This document shows positions 14,564 to 16,001 of a stretch of DNA of 16,001 bases, piece by piece. Origin of the DNA: Clostridia bacterium. GTDB lineage: Bacteria > Bacillota_A > Clostridia > Christensenellales > Aristaeellaceae. The position numbers and the translations under genes are program-made. How positions within the stretch are numbered: the stretch's first letter is position 1; the number at the start of each line of letters is the position of its first letter. The stretch covers positions 1 through 16,001 of the forward strand of contig JAFXMP010000029.1 in NCBI GenBank assembly GCA_017530275.1, read 5' to 3'. The notes under the pieces are model-generated. The model was not told the DNA's origin and did not search any database. It saw nothing but the letters and a program-made list of their open reading frames with translations.

Positions 14564-14880
14564 GATGTATTTGCAATGGCCGATACCAGTTTTCTCATTG
14601 CCTATTCAATCTACTGGGTAATTCACACGAACGGTGCATAGTTCAACCTGCGTAAAACGAACGCTGCGAATGAGGGCTGGCTGGCAGACTTTTCTACGGA
14701 CGTAAAGTCCTAGGAGGCATAGGCCAGACCAATTGCCCTATCATTCTAACAGCTTAAGCAACAAGATGGATAATACCCTATCTGGATGATAGGACTATCA
14801 ACCACTAAACACATTGTAGTAGGAGGCATGATAAAAAGTAACAGAAGGTGATACTGAGCTAGTCTTGCTGGTGTAGAATA
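14564..14880 (-). other. IS110 left-end non-coding region, candidate bridge-RNA locus
   Basis: About 320 bases upstream of the transposase ATG contain no convincing gene but several possible helices: CCTATC/GATAGG (14777-14782 with 14788-14793), the alternative CCTATCAT/ATGATAGG (14737-14744 with 14786-14793), GACTTT/AAAGTC (14687-14692 with 14704-14709) and ATAGG/CCTAT (14719-14723 with 14737-14741). In the IS110 group the bridge RNA that specifies target and donor DNA is known to be made from the non-coding end upstream of the transposase. The assignment here rests on position and pairing only; the guide loops were not identified. Confidence 0.4.
14711..14829. repeat. Pair of 10-bp direct repeats TAGGAGGCAT
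   Basis: TAGGAGGCAT occurs at 14711-14720 and again at 14820-14829, 109 bases apart, both within the IS110 non-coding end. On the transposase strand the repeats read ATGCCTCCTA. They could bound a structured RNA unit or be coincidental. Confidence 0.5.
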
Positions 14881-15054
14881 CAAATGACAGCAGCAAGACG
14901 GATAAATACTAATTCGTCATTTTTTGTGATCTTCGAGATCGAAAAGGAGAATGAACGAGTTACGTGCTTCTTTCATGCGGCTACTGCTTCGATTAGGTTT
15001 CCGATTGAAAATCCGCATTATGCCACACACCCCTCCATGAAAACAACAAATTAT
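14881..15054. other. Junction between the IS remnant and the truncated secreted-protein gene
   Basis: No gene or RNA is recognised. A plus-strand frame happens to be open from an ATG at 14884 into the next coding remnant, but its first 55 residues look non-coding and there is no ribosome site. One short palindrome, GATCT-TCG-AGATC (14928-14940), is present. The precise insertion point is not visible. Confidence 0.45.
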
Positions 15055-15453
15055 ACCCACGCGGTCATCACCCTGTCCGGCGTAACGCTGAACAATGAAG
15101 GCAGCGACGTGCTGCTCTCCGTCTGCGACGACGGCTGGAGCGGCGCATCCAACACGGCGGAACTTGTCGCCGACGCGCAGAACCTGAGCGGCACCATCCC
15201 GGTGGGCGACAACTCCACCCTGACGCTGACGCTAAAGAACGCTTCCTCCTTTGAAGGCTCTTTCAGCGGTGAGATCGTCAACGCGAAAGGTAACACCGTT
15301 TCCACGGAAATCGGTACCGTAAACGTTACTCTGGACAGCAGCAGCACCTGGACGCTGACGGCGGATACCTACATCACTTCTTTTGAAGGCGATGTTTCCA
15401 ATGTGATCGGTAACGGCTATACGCTGTATGTGAACGGTGAAGCGATCAACTGA
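15055..15453 (+). pseudogene. 3' remnant of a secreted beta-helix/carbohydrate-binding-type protein
   Basis: From about 15055 the sequence switches to strongly coding character: THAVITLSGVTLNNEGSDVL, a DDGWSG turn, GDNSTLTLTLKNASSFEGSF, then DSSSTWTLTADTYITSFEGD and the final NGYTLYVNGEAIN before TGA. Short repeated strands ending in small residues are typical of right-handed beta-helix, adhesin-like or DUF4353-type secreted proteins, and this looks like the C-terminal end of one. The N-terminus, signal peptide and ribosome site are missing, apparently lost when the IS110 element or an associated rearrangement hit the gene. An in-frame ATG at 15038 has no ribosome site. About 133 residues remain. 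The downstream hydrolase gene follows 37 bases later and was probably its operon partner. Confidence 0.6.
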
Positions 15454-15490
15454 TAACGGGACTGTTTCAGCTTGAGAAGGAGCATTGATC

Positions 15491-16001
15491 GTGAAAAGGA
15501 TTCTGACGATTCTGCTGGCGTTGGCCCTGCTTACTGTGTCCTGCGCCTGCTTCGCTGAGGAAACAGCAGCGGTCTCCGACAAGGAGGCCATTGAAGCGAC
15601 GCTGAACCTGGCCAACAACCCTGATCAGGAATGGACGTACAAGTCCGGCGCGGACGCCTGGGTGCTTTCCGTCGTGATCGCGGTGACGAATCCTGTCATC
15701 GAAAATGAGGAAGGCGTCTCGGTCTGCGTGCCCGGCGCTTACGTCACCGGCATCGACACGGACGGCGACGGCGAAGCGGATGTGACTGCCGAAACCACCA
15801 TGGAAGCGGTAAAAGGCAGCCTGGTGATCGACTATGAAACAACCGTTACCAGCACCAACGGCCAGACCTATACTGCCGCGACGGCTCCGGTGATCCTGAA
15901 TACCGGCGCGGCAGGCTACGGCAACAGCAGCAATACCACCGCGTCCACCACTTACGCGGCTGAAGGTTACATCAACGTGGCCTGCGGCAACCGTGGCAAG
16001 C
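15491..16001 (+). CDS. Secreted hydrolase, probably tannase-like, N-terminal part
   Basis: A GTG at 15491 follows AAGGAG (15477-15482) by eight bases and opens a frame of 170 codons that runs off the window. The N-terminus is a signal peptide: VKRILTILLALALLTVSCAC, then FA before EET. The cysteines sit near the cut site, but the -3 residue is not a good lipobox, so secretion by signal peptidase I is as likely as lipid anchoring. The mature protein has EWTYKSGADAWVLSVV, GVSVCVPGAYVTG, a DTDGDGEAD loop (residues 89-97) that looks calcium-binding, PVILNTGAAGYGN and AEGYINVACGNRGK. From memory this pattern resembles the subtype A/B tannase and alpha/beta-hydrolase proteins of Clostridia, in which the last stretch leads towards the active-site half. 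The catalytic serine would lie beyond the window, so the activity is unconfirmed. Confidence 0.7.
   Translation, partial: MKRILTILLALALLTVSCACFAEETAAVSDKEAIEATLNLANNPDQEWTYKSGADAWVLSVVIAVTNPVIENEEGVSVCVPGAYVTGIDTDGDGEADVTAETTMEAVKGSLVIDYETTVTSTNGQTYTAATAPVILNTGAAGYGNSSNTTASTTYAAEGYINVACGNRGK

Larger units (their letters stand above)
13870..14880 (-). mobile_element. Decayed IS110-family insertion sequence (boundaries approximate)
   Basis: The region contains the frameshifted N-terminal half of an IS110-type transposase on the minus strand and, upstream of it in transcription direction, about 330 bases of structured non-coding DNA. Base composition and codon use are more AT-rich and unlike the neighbouring genes. 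The C-terminal half of the transposase, which carries the catalytic serine, is missing, so the copy cannot move itself. IS110 elements lack long inverted ends, so neither boundary can be fixed by eye. 13870-13986 shows no recognisable gene and may be remnant or flank. Confidence 0.7.

Noticed and set aside
14150..14641. Plus-strand ORF of 163 codons over the IS region
   Set aside because: It is antisense to the recognisable IS110 transposase and has no family features of its own.

Overview
This window most likely comes from a spore-forming, fairly high-GC member of the Clostridia, probably a gut or rumen bacterium. Christensenellales-like is a guess from protein style, not a demonstrated placement. 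The grounds are strong AGGAGG-type ribosome sites, consensus TTGACA/TATAAT promoters with 17-base spacers, short hairpin-plus-U terminators, a SPOCS/LysM spore-envelope protein, and dense carbohydrate-uptake genes. Almost all genes lie on the plus strand.

Layout. (1) Positions 1-1116 hold the 3' part of a DUF4091 protein. A promoter, a tRNA-Lys(CTT) gene and its terminator follow (1179-1334). A mostly empty stretch (1335-1591) contains at best one 50-codon ORF. (2) Positions 1592-6668 form a first sugar-uptake cassette: an LplB-like permease, an LplC-like permease, a 191-bp MITE-like element, a large LplA-like binding protein, and a Gfo/Idh/MocA oxidoreductase behind an in-operon terminator. 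(3) Positions 6863-12218 form a second, parallel cassette with its own perfect promoter: a family-1 binding protein, a MalF-like permease cut by an in-frame TAG, a MalG-like permease, a second and divergent Gfo/Idh/MocA protein, and a CE1-like serine esterase. (4) Positions 12299-13869 hold a SipL-like SPOCS/LysM protein and its terminator. (5) Positions 13870-15050 hold a decayed IS110-family element on the minus strand, with a long structured non-coding region upstream of the transposase. (6) Positions 15055-16001 hold a 5'-truncated beta-helix-type secreted protein and the start of a secreted hydrolase, probably tannase-like, that runs off the window.

How it fits together (inference). Both cassettes look like CUT1 oligosaccharide importers without their own ATPase, so they would rely on a shared MsmK/UgpC-type ATPase elsewhere. 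Each is paired with an NAD(P)-dependent sugar oxidoreductase. The second also has an esterase that could remove acetyl or feruloyl groups from imported plant-wall oligosaccharides. Hairpin terminators directly after the binding-protein genes would keep the binding proteins more abundant than downstream products.

The points most worth a second look are the single in-frame TAG at a position where Gln is expected, while no intact gene here ends in TAG; the MITE-like element with 18-bp perfect inverted ends and an internal long hairpin; and the structured left end of the IS110 remnant, a candidate bridge-RNA region. I saw no CRISPR array and no clear new defence or biosynthetic system.
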